11,188 nucleotides of DNA from DRQF01 sp964559135. Lineage in GTDB: Bacteria; Planctomycetota; GCA-002687715; DRQF01. Where the stretch lies: assembly GCA_964559135.1 (NCBI GenBank), contig CAZLGG010000126.1:1-11188 (forward strand), written 5' to 3'. Position numbers and translations under genes: made by a program. Shown here piece after piece: positions 1-7,436 of this stretch. The first letter of the stretch is position 1. Each line of letters opens with the position of its first letter. Below the pieces are notes generated by a model. The model was not told where the DNA came from and did not search any database. It was given only the letters and a program-made list of their open reading frames with translations.

Positions 1-1826
1 GTCCCATGGGCGGGCTGCCTGACGATCCGCAGGGTGACGGGATCGCCGTTCGCGTCGGTCGCGATCAGGGTCACCGTCACGGGCGTGGTCCCCGCGGTGC
101 TTGCCGACACATTCTGCACCACCGGTGGGATGTTGTTGTTGTTGTCATCGTCCGTGGGGCCGTCGTGGCAGGCGTAGCAACCGATCTGATAGCCCTTCCA
201 GAAGACCTTCGTCCCGAACTGCGTGCTGTACACACGGGGTCCGAGCGCCGCGGAGAGAACCGTACCCTTGTAGTCGGTGCCGTGACAGGTTCGACACTGG
301 AGGTGATTCCCGTCCTCCGCCACATCCTCGTGATCGTCGATCCAGTCCGGTCCGATGGGATGCATGCCGTGGGGGCCGCCCACGACGGTCTGAGGCGAAC
401 TATCATGGCAGGCGGTGCAGTCCGCGATCGTGCCTTCATGCCCCTGAAGCGCGTTGGCCTGAAGGTTGTCATTGCCATGACTCGCCGGATAGATGGCGTG
501 GGTCGAACCGTGGCACGATTCACAGCGAAGATCGCCATGCCCCTCGGAGAAGCGATAGAGGTTGAACCCGGCCGCCGGAGCATTGGCGTTCGTGGCGAAG
601 ACGTTGCTGGCCGGGAGACGCAACTGACCGCTTGCATCATGAGCATCCGTGAAGCGAATCTGGCCGGAGTTCTGAAGGGCCGTACCCGTGTGGCAGTTCT
701 GGCAGGCGGGCTCATTCAGCCAACCTTCGCGAGCGGGTGCGCCCACGGCGCTCATGTTCCCGTGGCAGCTCTGGCATTGCATGGCGAGGCTGCCGTCCGA
801 GGCGACCGCCGACCCCATGGCCCCGCGAAGGCAACGGGTCTCGGAGCCGGGATGACACCGGTAGCAGGACGAACGGTTGGCGCTGGAATCCAGAGTCATC
901 CCGTTGGTCGGATCGTTCACGTTGGCATGCCCGCCATGGACGGCCGTGGTGAGGGGGGTGACACCCATGACACCCGTGCCCGGCAGAGCATTGGACCGGT
1001 GGCAGGACGCGCAGAGGATCGATTTTCCTTGATTGGTCACGGTCGAGTAGAGACCCGCCGGATCCAGCCCCGTCGCAGCGAGCGCCGACTGGAAGAGCGG
1101 ATTCGTCTGCTCCATCTCGTCGTGGAGACGGAGGATGTTGAGCCGAAAATCACGCTCGGCGTTCGGGTGGTTCACCCAGCCGGTCTGGGGCTCGGCCTGG
1201 GGTCCCGAATTCGAAGCATGGCAGGTGCGACAATCCATCTCGTCGGAGATGGGAAGCACGACGTCCGTCGTCGCGAGCACCTGTCCCCCCTGATCCCGAG
1301 CCGTGATCCGCATGAGGGGGTAGTAGCGCTTCCTCCCCATGTCGTCGTAGGGCGTCAGAGGCACTCCCTCCGCCGTCCAAACCTTGTCGGCCGCCTCGAA
1401 GGTCATCGTCTGAGGCTGGTTCATGGAACCCGGCATGTCATGACCGGCCAAGCCCGTGTCCGGCACCGGCGAGGCGCCGAACAGGTCGCCCGTGAACTGC
1501 CAGTAGTTGGTCTTTCCCATGGAGGTCGTGTTGATCGAGCCCTCGGGGTCGGCGACGGCTTCATACGTCACGACGACTCCCGCCGAAGCATCGACGAGAT
1601 CTCCATTGGCATCGATCACTTGGGCCTGAACCGTGTTGTAGGGTGGCAGGATGGAGAACACGGAATAGTCCGAGTCCATGCAGTGCATGCCGAGGTCGTT
1701 CCAGGCGACGACCGTCCAGGTTCCAGGGGGTGGCGGAGGCGGATCGGCGCTCAATGAAAAGTAGGCGGCGGCCCATGTCAGGCCGCCCATGAGAAGCGCG
1801 GCGCACGCAAGAACGCGGAGATACAT
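1..1826 (-). CDS. Exported nine-haem cytochrome c with Ig/cadherin-like C-terminal module (3' end cut by window)
   Basis: One open frame of 608 codons runs from ATG at 1826 off the left edge. The N-terminus (MYLR, then a hydrophobic stretch to about residue 25) looks like a signal peptide, so the protein should act outside the inner membrane. Residues 28-198 form a haem-free domain with a GMHCMD motif (H48, C49). Nine CXXCH haem sites follow, with first Cys at residues 199, 272, 321, 351, 375, 435, 470, 511 and 550. At least 13 further His residues lie in this part, enough for bis-His ligation of all nine. C332 is an extra non-haem Cys. After the last haem comes an Asp/Asn-rich linker (559-565). 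From about 567 there is a segment with DANGDPVTL and QPAHG, typical of Big_9/tandem-95 (cadherin-like) domains. The likely role is electron transfer, perhaps to an extracellular acceptor. The layout resembles uncharacterised multihaem proteins I recall from several phyla; the acceptor is unknown. The start has only a weak GGGAAG ribosome site. Confidence 0.88.
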   Translation of the reverse strand, partial: MYLRVLACAALLMGGLTWAAAYFSLSADPPPPPPGTWTVVAWNDLGMHCMDSDYSVFSILPPYNTVQAQVIDANGDLVDASAGVVVTYEAVADPEGSINTTSMGKTNYWQFTGDLFGASPVPDTGLAGHDMPGSMNQPQTMTFEAADKVWTAEGVPLTPYDDMGRKRYYPLMRITARDQGGQVLATTDVVLPISDEMDCRTCHASNSGPQAEPQTGWVNHPNAERDFRLNILRLHDEMEQTNPLFQSALAATGLDPAGLYSTVTNQGKSILCASCHRSNALPGTGVMGVTPLTTAVHGGHANVNDPTNGMTLDSSANRSSCYRCHPGSETRCLRGAMGSAVASDGSLAMQCQSCHGNMSAVGAPAREGWLNEPACQNCHTGTALQNSGQIRFTDAHDASGQLRLPASNVFATNANAPAAGFNLYRFSEGHGDLRCESCHGSTHAIYPASHGNDNLQANALQGHEGTIADCTACHDSSPQTVVGGPHGMHPIGPDWIDDHEDVAEDGNHLQCRTCHGTDYKGTVLSAALGPRVYSTQFGTKVFWKGYQIGCYACHDGPTDDDNNNNIPPVVQNVSASTAGTTPVTVTLIATDANGDPVTLRIVRQPAHG

Positions 1827-1936
1827 GATCTTGTCTTCCCGTCAGGGGCGCGACGCGGAAGCTCGGCCATCACAACAGAGACATGCAAGGTCGGCGGGTT
1901 CCCGAAAGCGCGCGTGGCATCGTGTCGCAGGCACCA

Positions 1937-2710
1937 TCAATACGCCTCGGCGGCGAGGGAGAGTTCCTCCCTCACCCGCCGAGCGATCTCCTCGAGCCGA
2001 CGCAGAGGAACGGCGCGGATCTTCCGGGAAGGGGGCGGTCGGCTCACCGAGTAGATTTCGACTTTCCTGGGCCGGATGAACTTCAACGCTTCGAGCCAAG
2101 CCGCGAGCGCCGCCTCGCCGTGGTTCGACACGGCCCCGTCGACGAAACACGCCTGGATGACGGGATGAGGCAGGGTCTTCACGGCCCTCCCCAACGCGAG
2201 CAGGTCGACGGGGCCCCGGGGCATGTTGACGCGACGCAGTCCCTCGTAGGCCCCCGCATCCAGTTTCACTGCAACGCTGTCCAGGCGGCTGAGTGCCCGC
2301 CGCACCTCCTCCTTCGAAAGGCGCGTGCCGTTGGTGAGGCAGATGACCGGACAGCCCGGCATCCGGGCATCCCGCTCCGCCATCAACGCGTCCACGAACT
2401 CCTCGAATCGGGGGTGCAGCGTGGGCTCACCGTTGCCGCAGATCATGAGGGCGTCGACATCCGTCAGGGACGAAGGGGGCGCCTTCGCGAAGGCCTCATT
2501 CAGTTCCTCTTCCTGAACGAAAAGATCCAGGTCCGAAGTCCATCCGGTTTGCTGAGCCGGTGTCCAGCCCAGTTGGCAATAGACGCAATTGTAGTTGCAC
2601 AGCTTCTTCGTCCTCGGCATGGGGTTCACGCCGAGGGTGACCCCGTAGCGTCGCGAAGACACCGGACCGTAAAGGACGGTATCCGTCGAGGAGTGGCCGT
2701 CTTTGTTCAT
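1937..2710 (-). CDS. Radical SAM protein, COG0731-like
   Basis: A 257-residue radical SAM enzyme. The [4Fe-4S]-binding CxxxCxxC motif is at C38, C42 and C45 (CNYNCVYC), and the SAM-binding GNGEP motif is at residues 92-96, in GNGEPTLHP. The N-terminal YGPVSSRRYGVTLGVN block and the C-terminal SRPPPSRK followed by a Leu/Arg-rich helix match the pattern of COG0731 Fe-S oxidoreductases, relatives of the tRNA wybutosine enzyme TYW1, as I recall that family. There is no obvious extra Fe-S (SPASM) cluster at the C-terminus and no signal peptide, so it should be cytosolic. Its substrate cannot be told from sequence. The ATG at 2710 overlaps the nifJ stop as TGATG. The nearest good ribosome site (GAGGAG inside the end of nifJ) is about 14 bases away, so translation probably depends on nifJ. 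Radical SAM assignment is firm; subfamily is moderate; function is unknown. Confidence 0.9.
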   Translation of the reverse strand: MNKDGHSSTDTVLYGPVSSRRYGVTLGVNPMPRTKKLCNYNCVYCQLGWTPAQQTGWTSDLDLFVQEEELNEAFAKAPPSSLTDVDALMICGNGEPTLHPRFEEFVDALMAERDARMPGCPVICLTNGTRLSKEEVRRALSRLDSVAVKLDAGAYEGLRRVNMPRGPVDLLALGRAVKTLPHPVIQACFVDGAVSNHGEAALAAWLEALKFIRPRKVEIYSVSRPPPSRKIRAVPLRRLEEIARRVREELSLAAEAY

Positions 2711-2712
2711 CA
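2708..2712 (-). promoter_or_regulatory. TGATG stop/start overlap coupling nifJ to the radical SAM gene
   Basis: On the minus strand the nifJ stop TGA (2712-2710) shares its last base with the ATG (2710-2708) of the radical SAM gene. This arrangement is known to support reinitiation by terminating ribosomes. It implies one mRNA and linked synthesis of the two proteins. Confidence 0.8.
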
Positions 2713-5700
2713 GGTCCGCAAGGTCTCCTCATCCGCAATATGGCCGGGCGCCGCCACGTCGTGACCGAAGGGGACCGTGATCTTCGACAGCTGCTCCAGC
2801 ACCGCCCAGTGAGCGTTCACCTGATGGCGAACGGCACCCATGAGCGTGTCCGCAAGAGGAGAATGCGGGTCGACCGCCAAGCGGAAGCGTCGCTCCTTTT
2901 TGAAGACTTCGATCGGGTCCAGCGAGGGTGCCGAACAGTCCAGCTGCAGCGGGGGCTTGCCTTCTTCCAGGCGCCGGGGGTCGAAGCGATACAGCGGCCA
3001 AAGACCGGCTTTCACCGCCTCCGCTTCATGCACAGGGCCCTGCCCCAAGTCGTAACCGTGAGCGATGCAGGGGGAATAGGCGATGACGACGGAGGGACCG
3101 GGCCAGCTCTCCGCTTCTCTGAGGGCGCGGACCGTCTGGGCGTCCTTCGCTCCCATGGAGACGCTGGCCACGTAGACGTGACCGTACGTCATGGCGATCA
3201 TGCCCAGATCCTTCTTGCCGATGCGCTTGCCCGCCGTGGCAAAGCGCGCCGCCGCCGCCAGCGGCGTGGCTTTCGACTGTTGGCCTCCCGTGTTGGAATA
3301 GACCTCGGTGTCGAGCACCAGGATGTTGATGTCGCGATCCTGAGCGATCACGTGGTCCAAGCCCCCGTAACCGATGTCGTAGGCCCAACCGTCCCCTCCC
3401 ACGAGCCATACGGTCTTTCGCACGAGGACATCCGCAATCTGCAAGAGCTGCCTCGCTTCCGGACGGTCGATCTGGCGGAGTTTGGGCTTGAGAATCTCGA
3501 CCCTTTCTCGTTGAGCGGCAATCGCAGCTTCGTCCTCCTGGTCTGCACTGAGAAGAGCCTCCACGAGATCTCCTCCCAGCTCGGGGAGGAGCGTCCCGAG
3601 AAGGCGCTCCGCGTCGCGGCGGTGGGTGTCCAAGGCCAAGCGGAACCCGTATCCGAATTCCGCATTGTTCTCGAAGAGCGAATTGGACCAGGCCGGCCCA
3701 CGTCCGTCGGAGTTCTTGCACCACGGCGTCGTCGGCAGGTTCCCACCATAGATCGAGCTGCATCCGGTGGCGTTGGCGACGAGGAGGCGGTCTCCCCACA
3801 GTTGGGTCAACAGTTTCAGGTAGGGGGTCTCACCGCAACCGGCGCACGCGCCCGAGAACTCGAAGAGGGGCTCCAGAAGCTGGGTTCCCTTGTTGTCGAG
3901 TTTGACGCGGGTGCGATCCAATTCCGGCAGGTGGGTGAAGTAGTCCCAGTTCTTTCGTTCCTCCTCCACGAGGGGGGCCTGCGGCCGCATCTCCAGAGCC
4001 TTCCGCTCGGGATTCGTCTTGTCCTTGGCGGGACAGATGGTGACGCAAGCGTGGCAGCCCGTGCAGTCCTCCGGCGCCACCTGGATGCGATACGCCCAAT
4101 CCTTGAAGTCCTTGGAACGCCAAGGCACCGTCTCGAAGGTGGGCGGAGCGTCGCTCACGAGGGCCGGTTCGACGACCTTCGCCCGGATCGCCGCGTGCGG
4201 GCAGACGATGGCGCACTTGTTGCACTGAATGCAGAGGTCGGCGTCCCAGATCGGAATCTCGTCTGCAAGGTTTCTCTTCTCGAAGCGCGTCGTGCCCACG
4301 GGCCAGGTGCCGTCCGGAGGCAAGGCGGACACGGGAAGGGCATCGCCCTGACCGCGTAGCATGGCGGCGGTGACCCGCTGAACGAAGTCCGGCGCTTCCT
4401 CGGGAACCGGCGGACGAATGTGTTCATGGCCTCGCACGGAGGCCGGGAGTTCGAGCTTGACCAGACCCGCGATGGCGCGATCCACGGCTTCCATGTTCTT
4501 GGCGAGGATCTCGGCACCCTTGACCGCGTAGGTCTTTTCGATGGCGGATTTGATCTCTTGGATGGCCTTTTCTTCCTCGAGGACTCCGGCCAGGTGGAAG
4601 AAGCAGGTCTGCATGATCGTGTTGATGCGGGGCCCCAGCCCGATCTCCCTGGCGAGGCCGTAGGCATCGATGGCCCAGACGTCCAACTTCTTCGCCAGAA
4701 TCTGGTTCTGAGTTTCGACCGGGAGATGCTCCCAAGCGTTCATCGGATCGAAGGGAACGTTGAGGAGGAACGTCGCTCCTTCCTTGGCGACCGAGAGCAC
4801 GTCCTGAGTCTCCAGGACGTGGAACGAGTGGCACGCGACGAAATCCGCGCCGTCGATCAACCACGGCGCGCGAATGGGCTTCGGGCCGAAGCGAAGGTGC
4901 GAGATCGTCTGCGCCCCGGCCTTCTTGGAGTCGTAGACGAAATAGCCCTGGGCGAAGTTCTCCGTCTTGTCGGCGATGATCTTGATGGTGTTCTTGTTGG
5001 CCCCCACCGTTCCGTCGGAACCCAGAGCGTGGAACACCGCGTGGTAAGTCGACTCGGGTTCGATCGAGAAGTGTTCGTCGAAGGGCAAAGACAGCCCCGT
5101 CACGTCATCGACGATACCGATCGTGAAGCTGTGCTTCAGGCGATCCTCCATCAAGTGGTCGAAGACGCCCTTGGCCATGCCCGGCGTGAACTCCTTCGAG
5201 GACAGTCCGTACCGACCTCCGATCACGCGAGGACGGTTGCCGGAAAGGAGGCCCTCGGCCTGAGCGCGGTCCAGAGCCGACGCCACATCCAGGTAGAGGG
5301 GCTCACCCAGCGCGCCCGGTTCCTTCGTGCGATCCAAAACGGCGATGCTCTTGACCGTGGAGGGCAGGGCATCGAGGAAAGCCCGCAGAACGAACGGTCG
5401 ATAGAGGCGGACCTTGACGACACCCACCTTCTGCCCTCTCGCCGCCAGATGCTTCGCGGTCTCGGCGGCCGCAACGGCGCCCGACCCCATGGCCACGATG
5501 ACCCGGTCGGCATCGGGATGCCCCTCGAATTCGAACAGGTCGTAGTGGCGACCGGTCATGTGCCCGAAGGAACTCATGAAACCGCGCAGGGTCTCGGGGC
5601 AGACGTCGTAGAAGGGATTGGCGGCTTCTCTGGCCTGGAAGAACACGTCCGGGTTCTGAGCGGTTCCACGCAAGACGGGAGCATCCGGGGTGAGCGCCCG

Positions 5701-6318
5701 CTTGCGGTGGGCCTCGATCGCGGTCTCGTCGAGGAAACGGAGCAACTCCGCGTCGGTGAGTTCCTCCACTTCATTGATCTCATGGGAAATGCGGAATCCG
5801 TCCATGAAATGCATGAAGGGCACCCGGCTGGCCAGAGTGGCGGCCTGCCCCAGGCATGCGAAGTCGTGGGCTTCCTGGACCGTCGCCGAGGCGAGCATGG
5901 CGAATCCGGTCCCCCGAGCCGCCATGACGTCGGAATGGTCGCCGAAGATGGACAGCGCATGCGTCGCGACGCTGCGGCTGGCCACGTGCATGCAGAAACT
6001 GTTGAGCTCCCCGGCGATCTTGTAGAGGGTGGGGATCATCAACAGGAGGCCCTGGGACGCGGTGAACGTCGTCGTCAGAGCGCCGGCCTGGAGGGCACCG
6101 TGAACGGCGCCCGAAGCTCCGCCTTCCGATTCCAACTCACTGATCTCGGGGACGTTCCCCCAGATATTGGGGCGTTTCTCGGTGGCCCAAGCGTCCGCCA
6201 ACTCCCCCATGGGACTGGCCGGCGTGATGGGATAGATCGCGATGACCTCGTTCGTCCGATAAGCCACGCTTGCGACGGCTTCATTGCCGTCCATCGCACG
6301 ACGTCGTGAATGGCCCAT
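2710..6318 (-). CDS. nifJ: Pyruvate:ferredoxin (flavodoxin) oxidoreductase, single-chain
   Basis: A complete 1202-residue PFOR. It oxidises pyruvate with CoA to acetyl-CoA and CO2 and reduces ferredoxin or flavodoxin; cytosolic and typical of anaerobic metabolism. Domains in order: N-terminal thiamine-diphosphate domain with YPITPASPMGE (29-39) and the substrate-side R115; transketolase-C-like domain (about 260-415); gamma domain (about 416-630); a two-cluster ferredoxin domain with C696/C699/C702/C706 and C752/C755/C758/C762; then the C-terminal TPP domain with GGDGWAYDIG (974-983). Proximal-cluster cysteines are C825, C828, C853 and C1084. Their spacing equals that remembered for Desulfovibrio africanus PFOR, shifted by 13. 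All expected cofactor residues are present. The start at 6318 is supported by GGGGAG seven bases upstream; Met9 is a possible later start. The protein ends soon after the TPP domain, so most of the D. africanus C-terminal extension seems absent. The radical SAM gene is coupled downstream. Confidence 0.97.
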   Translation of the reverse strand: MGHSRRRAMDGNEAVASVAYRTNEVIAIYPITPASPMGELADAWATEKRPNIWGNVPEISELESEGGASGAVHGALQAGALTTTFTASQGLLLMIPTLYKIAGELNSFCMHVASRSVATHALSIFGDHSDVMAARGTGFAMLASATVQEAHDFACLGQAATLASRVPFMHFMDGFRISHEINEVEELTDAELLRFLDETAIEAHRKRALTPDAPVLRGTAQNPDVFFQAREAANPFYDVCPETLRGFMSSFGHMTGRHYDLFEFEGHPDADRVIVAMGSGAVAAAETAKHLAARGQKVGVVKVRLYRPFVLRAFLDALPSTVKSIAVLDRTKEPGALGEPLYLDVASALDRAQAEGLLSGNRPRVIGGRYGLSSKEFTPGMAKGVFDHLMEDRLKHSFTIGIVDDVTGLSLPFDEHFSIEPESTYHAVFHALGSDGTVGANKNTIKIIADKTENFAQGYFVYDSKKAGAQTISHLRFGPKPIRAPWLIDGADFVACHSFHVLETQDVLSVAKEGATFLLNVPFDPMNAWEHLPVETQNQILAKKLDVWAIDAYGLAREIGLGPRINTIMQTCFFHLAGVLEEEKAIQEIKSAIEKTYAVKGAEILAKNMEAVDRAIAGLVKLELPASVRGHEHIRPPVPEEAPDFVQRVTAAMLRGQGDALPVSALPPDGTWPVGTTRFEKRNLADEIPIWDADLCIQCNKCAIVCPHAAIRAKVVEPALVSDAPPTFETVPWRSKDFKDWAYRIQVAPEDCTGCHACVTICPAKDKTNPERKALEMRPQAPLVEEERKNWDYFTHLPELDRTRVKLDNKGTQLLEPLFEFSGACAGCGETPYLKLLTQLWGDRLLVANATGCSSIYGGNLPTTPWCKNSDGRGPAWSNSLFENNAEFGYGFRLALDTHRRDAERLLGTLLPELGGDLVEALLSADQEDEAAIAAQRERVEILKPKLRQIDRPEARQLLQIADVLVRKTVWLVGGDGWAYDIGYGGLDHVIAQDRDINILVLDTEVYSNTGGQQSKATPLAAAARFATAGKRIGKKDLGMIAMTYGHVYVASVSMGAKDAQTVRALREAESWPGPSVVIAYSPCIAHGYDLGQGPVHEAEAVKAGLWPLYRFDPRRLEEGKPPLQLDCSAPSLDPIEVFKKERRFRLAVDPHSPLADTLMGAVRHQVNAHWAVLEQLSKITVPFGHDVAAPGHIADEETLRT

Positions 6319-6461
6319 GACCGTTCTCCCCAGTGCACCTTTTGGAGGTTGTCTTAGAATCCGTAAGGAGGGGATTCCGCAACTGGCGGGCCAGTCGCTC
6401 GGCCCGGTCCGGAATGCCCTTTGCGACGGATCATTGAAACATCACTGGAGGAGTTGGAACG
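6319..6461. promoter_or_regulatory. Divergent promoter region between nifJ and the tandem Usp gene
   Basis: This 143-base spacer must carry promoters for both flanking genes. Ribosome sites are clear: GGGGAG (minus strand, 6326-6331) for nifJ and GGAGGAG (plus strand, 6447-6453, eight bases before ATG) for the Usp gene. A weak sigma70-like pair for nifJ can be read on the minus strand (TTGCGG, 18 bases, TCTAAG), with poor match to consensus. Two short inverted repeats are visible: GAATCC/GGATTC (6357-6362 and 6372-6377) and ACTGG/CCAGT (6382-6386 and 6391-6395). Either might be an operator half-site pair or chance. The region's role is secure; the exact elements are not. Confidence 0.55.
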
Positions 6462-7436
6462 ATGTCGGCCTTTCACAAAGTCCTGGTTGCGCTGAGGGGA
6501 GCCCCCGACGAGGAGGAATATCTCGCACTGGCGCGGGAGTTGTGCCCGGAGAATGGGGAAATTCGCGCAATCCATGCGATCGATATCCCTCGGTTCGGGA
6601 TTTTCAGCCAAGACGAAATCCGAGGTCACGAGCGTCTGATCCGTCGCGTCGCGGACCGTATCGAGGAGAGTTTTCGCTCGTCCTTCGACCGACTCCAGCC
6701 CGATTCCCGGTCGTTCAGCGGCGTTTTGGTCGAGGGACGGCCTCACGAGGAGATCCTGAGAGAGGCCGAATCCTGGAACGCGGATCTCATTCTCACGGGA
6801 GGGGCCCGCCACAAGGGTCTGGAAGCCACCGCCCTCGGCAGTGAAGCCGTAGCGCTGGTGGAACACTCTCGCAGGCCCGTCTTCGTCGCGGCGAACGCCC
6901 ATCGACCGAAGATCCTGGTCGCCCCGGTGAACTTCGGAGATCTCAGTGCGCGGGGCGTGGCGATGGCCGCCGACTTGGCGGAGGCCTGGGGCGCGCCTTT
7001 GGAGCTGGTTCACGTGTCGACGGGCTCCTGGCCCCTCTATCCGGAATTCGACGCCGAGGATTGGTGGGACACGGCCTACGCCGGCACCGGAGGTGAGCCT
7101 GCCTTGGCCGAAGCGGCCCGCCAAAAACTGGCCGAGCTGGCCGAGAGCCTCCGTGCCGAGCGAGGCCTGGACGTGCAGACGAAACTCTTGGGCGGCGCCG
7201 TACCCGGCTATGCCATCGCCGAACACGTGGACACCCTCGAAGAACCCTTGGTGGTCATGGGAAGCCTCGGACGCGCGCTGACCCGAGGCGCCCATCTGGG
7301 CGAAACCGCCAGGCGCTTCCTGCGCAGTTCGGCGCGACCGCTGCTCACCTTCAAAACGGAAGCCTGGAAGCCCCGCATCCTCGATCACCCCCGCCGCGAA
7401 GACTTCTTCCGCAGGGAATTCGTCATCGAGGATTAG
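6462..7436 (+). CDS. Universal stress protein with two UspA domains
   Basis: A 324-residue cytosolic protein made of two UspA folds, about residues 5-143 (starts HKVLVALRG) and 149-298 (starts PKILVAPVNFGD). Family members respond to starvation, oxygen or energy stress, often by binding ATP. The usual ATP motif G-2x-G-9x-G(S/T) is imperfect in both halves. In the first, the second Gly is replaced by Arg (G113, R116, G126-S127). In the second, the final Ser/Thr is Glu (G267, G270, G280-E281). One or both halves may therefore not bind nucleotide, or may bind it differently. The C-terminal tail (about 300-324) is charged. The start is fixed by GGAGGAG eight bases before ATG. It is divergent from nifJ and its stop overlaps the stop of the opposing Usp gene by four bases. 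Family call is strong; the specific role is unknown. Confidence 0.93.
   Translation: MSAFHKVLVALRGAPDEEEYLALARELCPENGEIRAIHAIDIPRFGIFSQDEIRGHERLIRRVADRIEESFRSSFDRLQPDSRSFSGVLVEGRPHEEILREAESWNADLILTGGARHKGLEATALGSEAVALVEHSRRPVFVAANAHRPKILVAPVNFGDLSARGVAMAADLAEAWGAPLELVHVSTGSWPLYPEFDAEDWWDTAYAGTGGEPALAEAARQKLAELAESLRAERGLDVQTKLLGGAVPGYAIAEHVDTLEEPLVVMGSLGRALTRGAHLGETARRFLRSSARPLLTFKTEAWKPRILDHPRREDFFRREFVIED
7433..7436. other. Convergent stop-codon overlap of the two Usp genes
   Basis: The bases TTAG hold TAG for the plus-strand gene (7434-7436) and, read on the minus strand, TAA for the opposing gene (7435-7433). There is no room for a terminator between them, so the two transcripts must overlap. 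Confidence 0.9.

Noticed and set aside
6..1757. Long plus-strand open frame of 583 codons opposite the cytochrome gene
   Set aside because: The minus strand carries nine CXXCH motifs and a signal peptide in one frame. The plus frame has low-complexity Arg/Gly/Val-rich composition, no recognisable domain and arises from GC-rich codon use.
1800..1826. Possible lipobox (VLAC, Cys8) in the cytochrome signal peptide
   Set aside because: Cys8 comes too early for a hydrophobic core to precede it; the hydrophobic stretch lies mostly after it.
1883..2764. Plus-strand 293-codon frame opposite the radical SAM gene
   Set aside because: Shadow of the radical SAM gene; no motif, no ribosome site.
2740..6309. 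Plus-strand open frames (2740-4359 and 4420-6309) antisense to nifJ
   Set aside because: nifJ is unmistakable on the minus strand with all cofactor residues. The antisense frames show no domain or good ribosome site and are expected shadows in GC-rich DNA.
6384..6399. Sigma54-like GG-N10-GC pair on the plus strand before the tandem Usp gene
   Set aside because: Only the core GG and GC match well; flanking bases deviate from consensus and such pairs are common by chance in GC-rich DNA.
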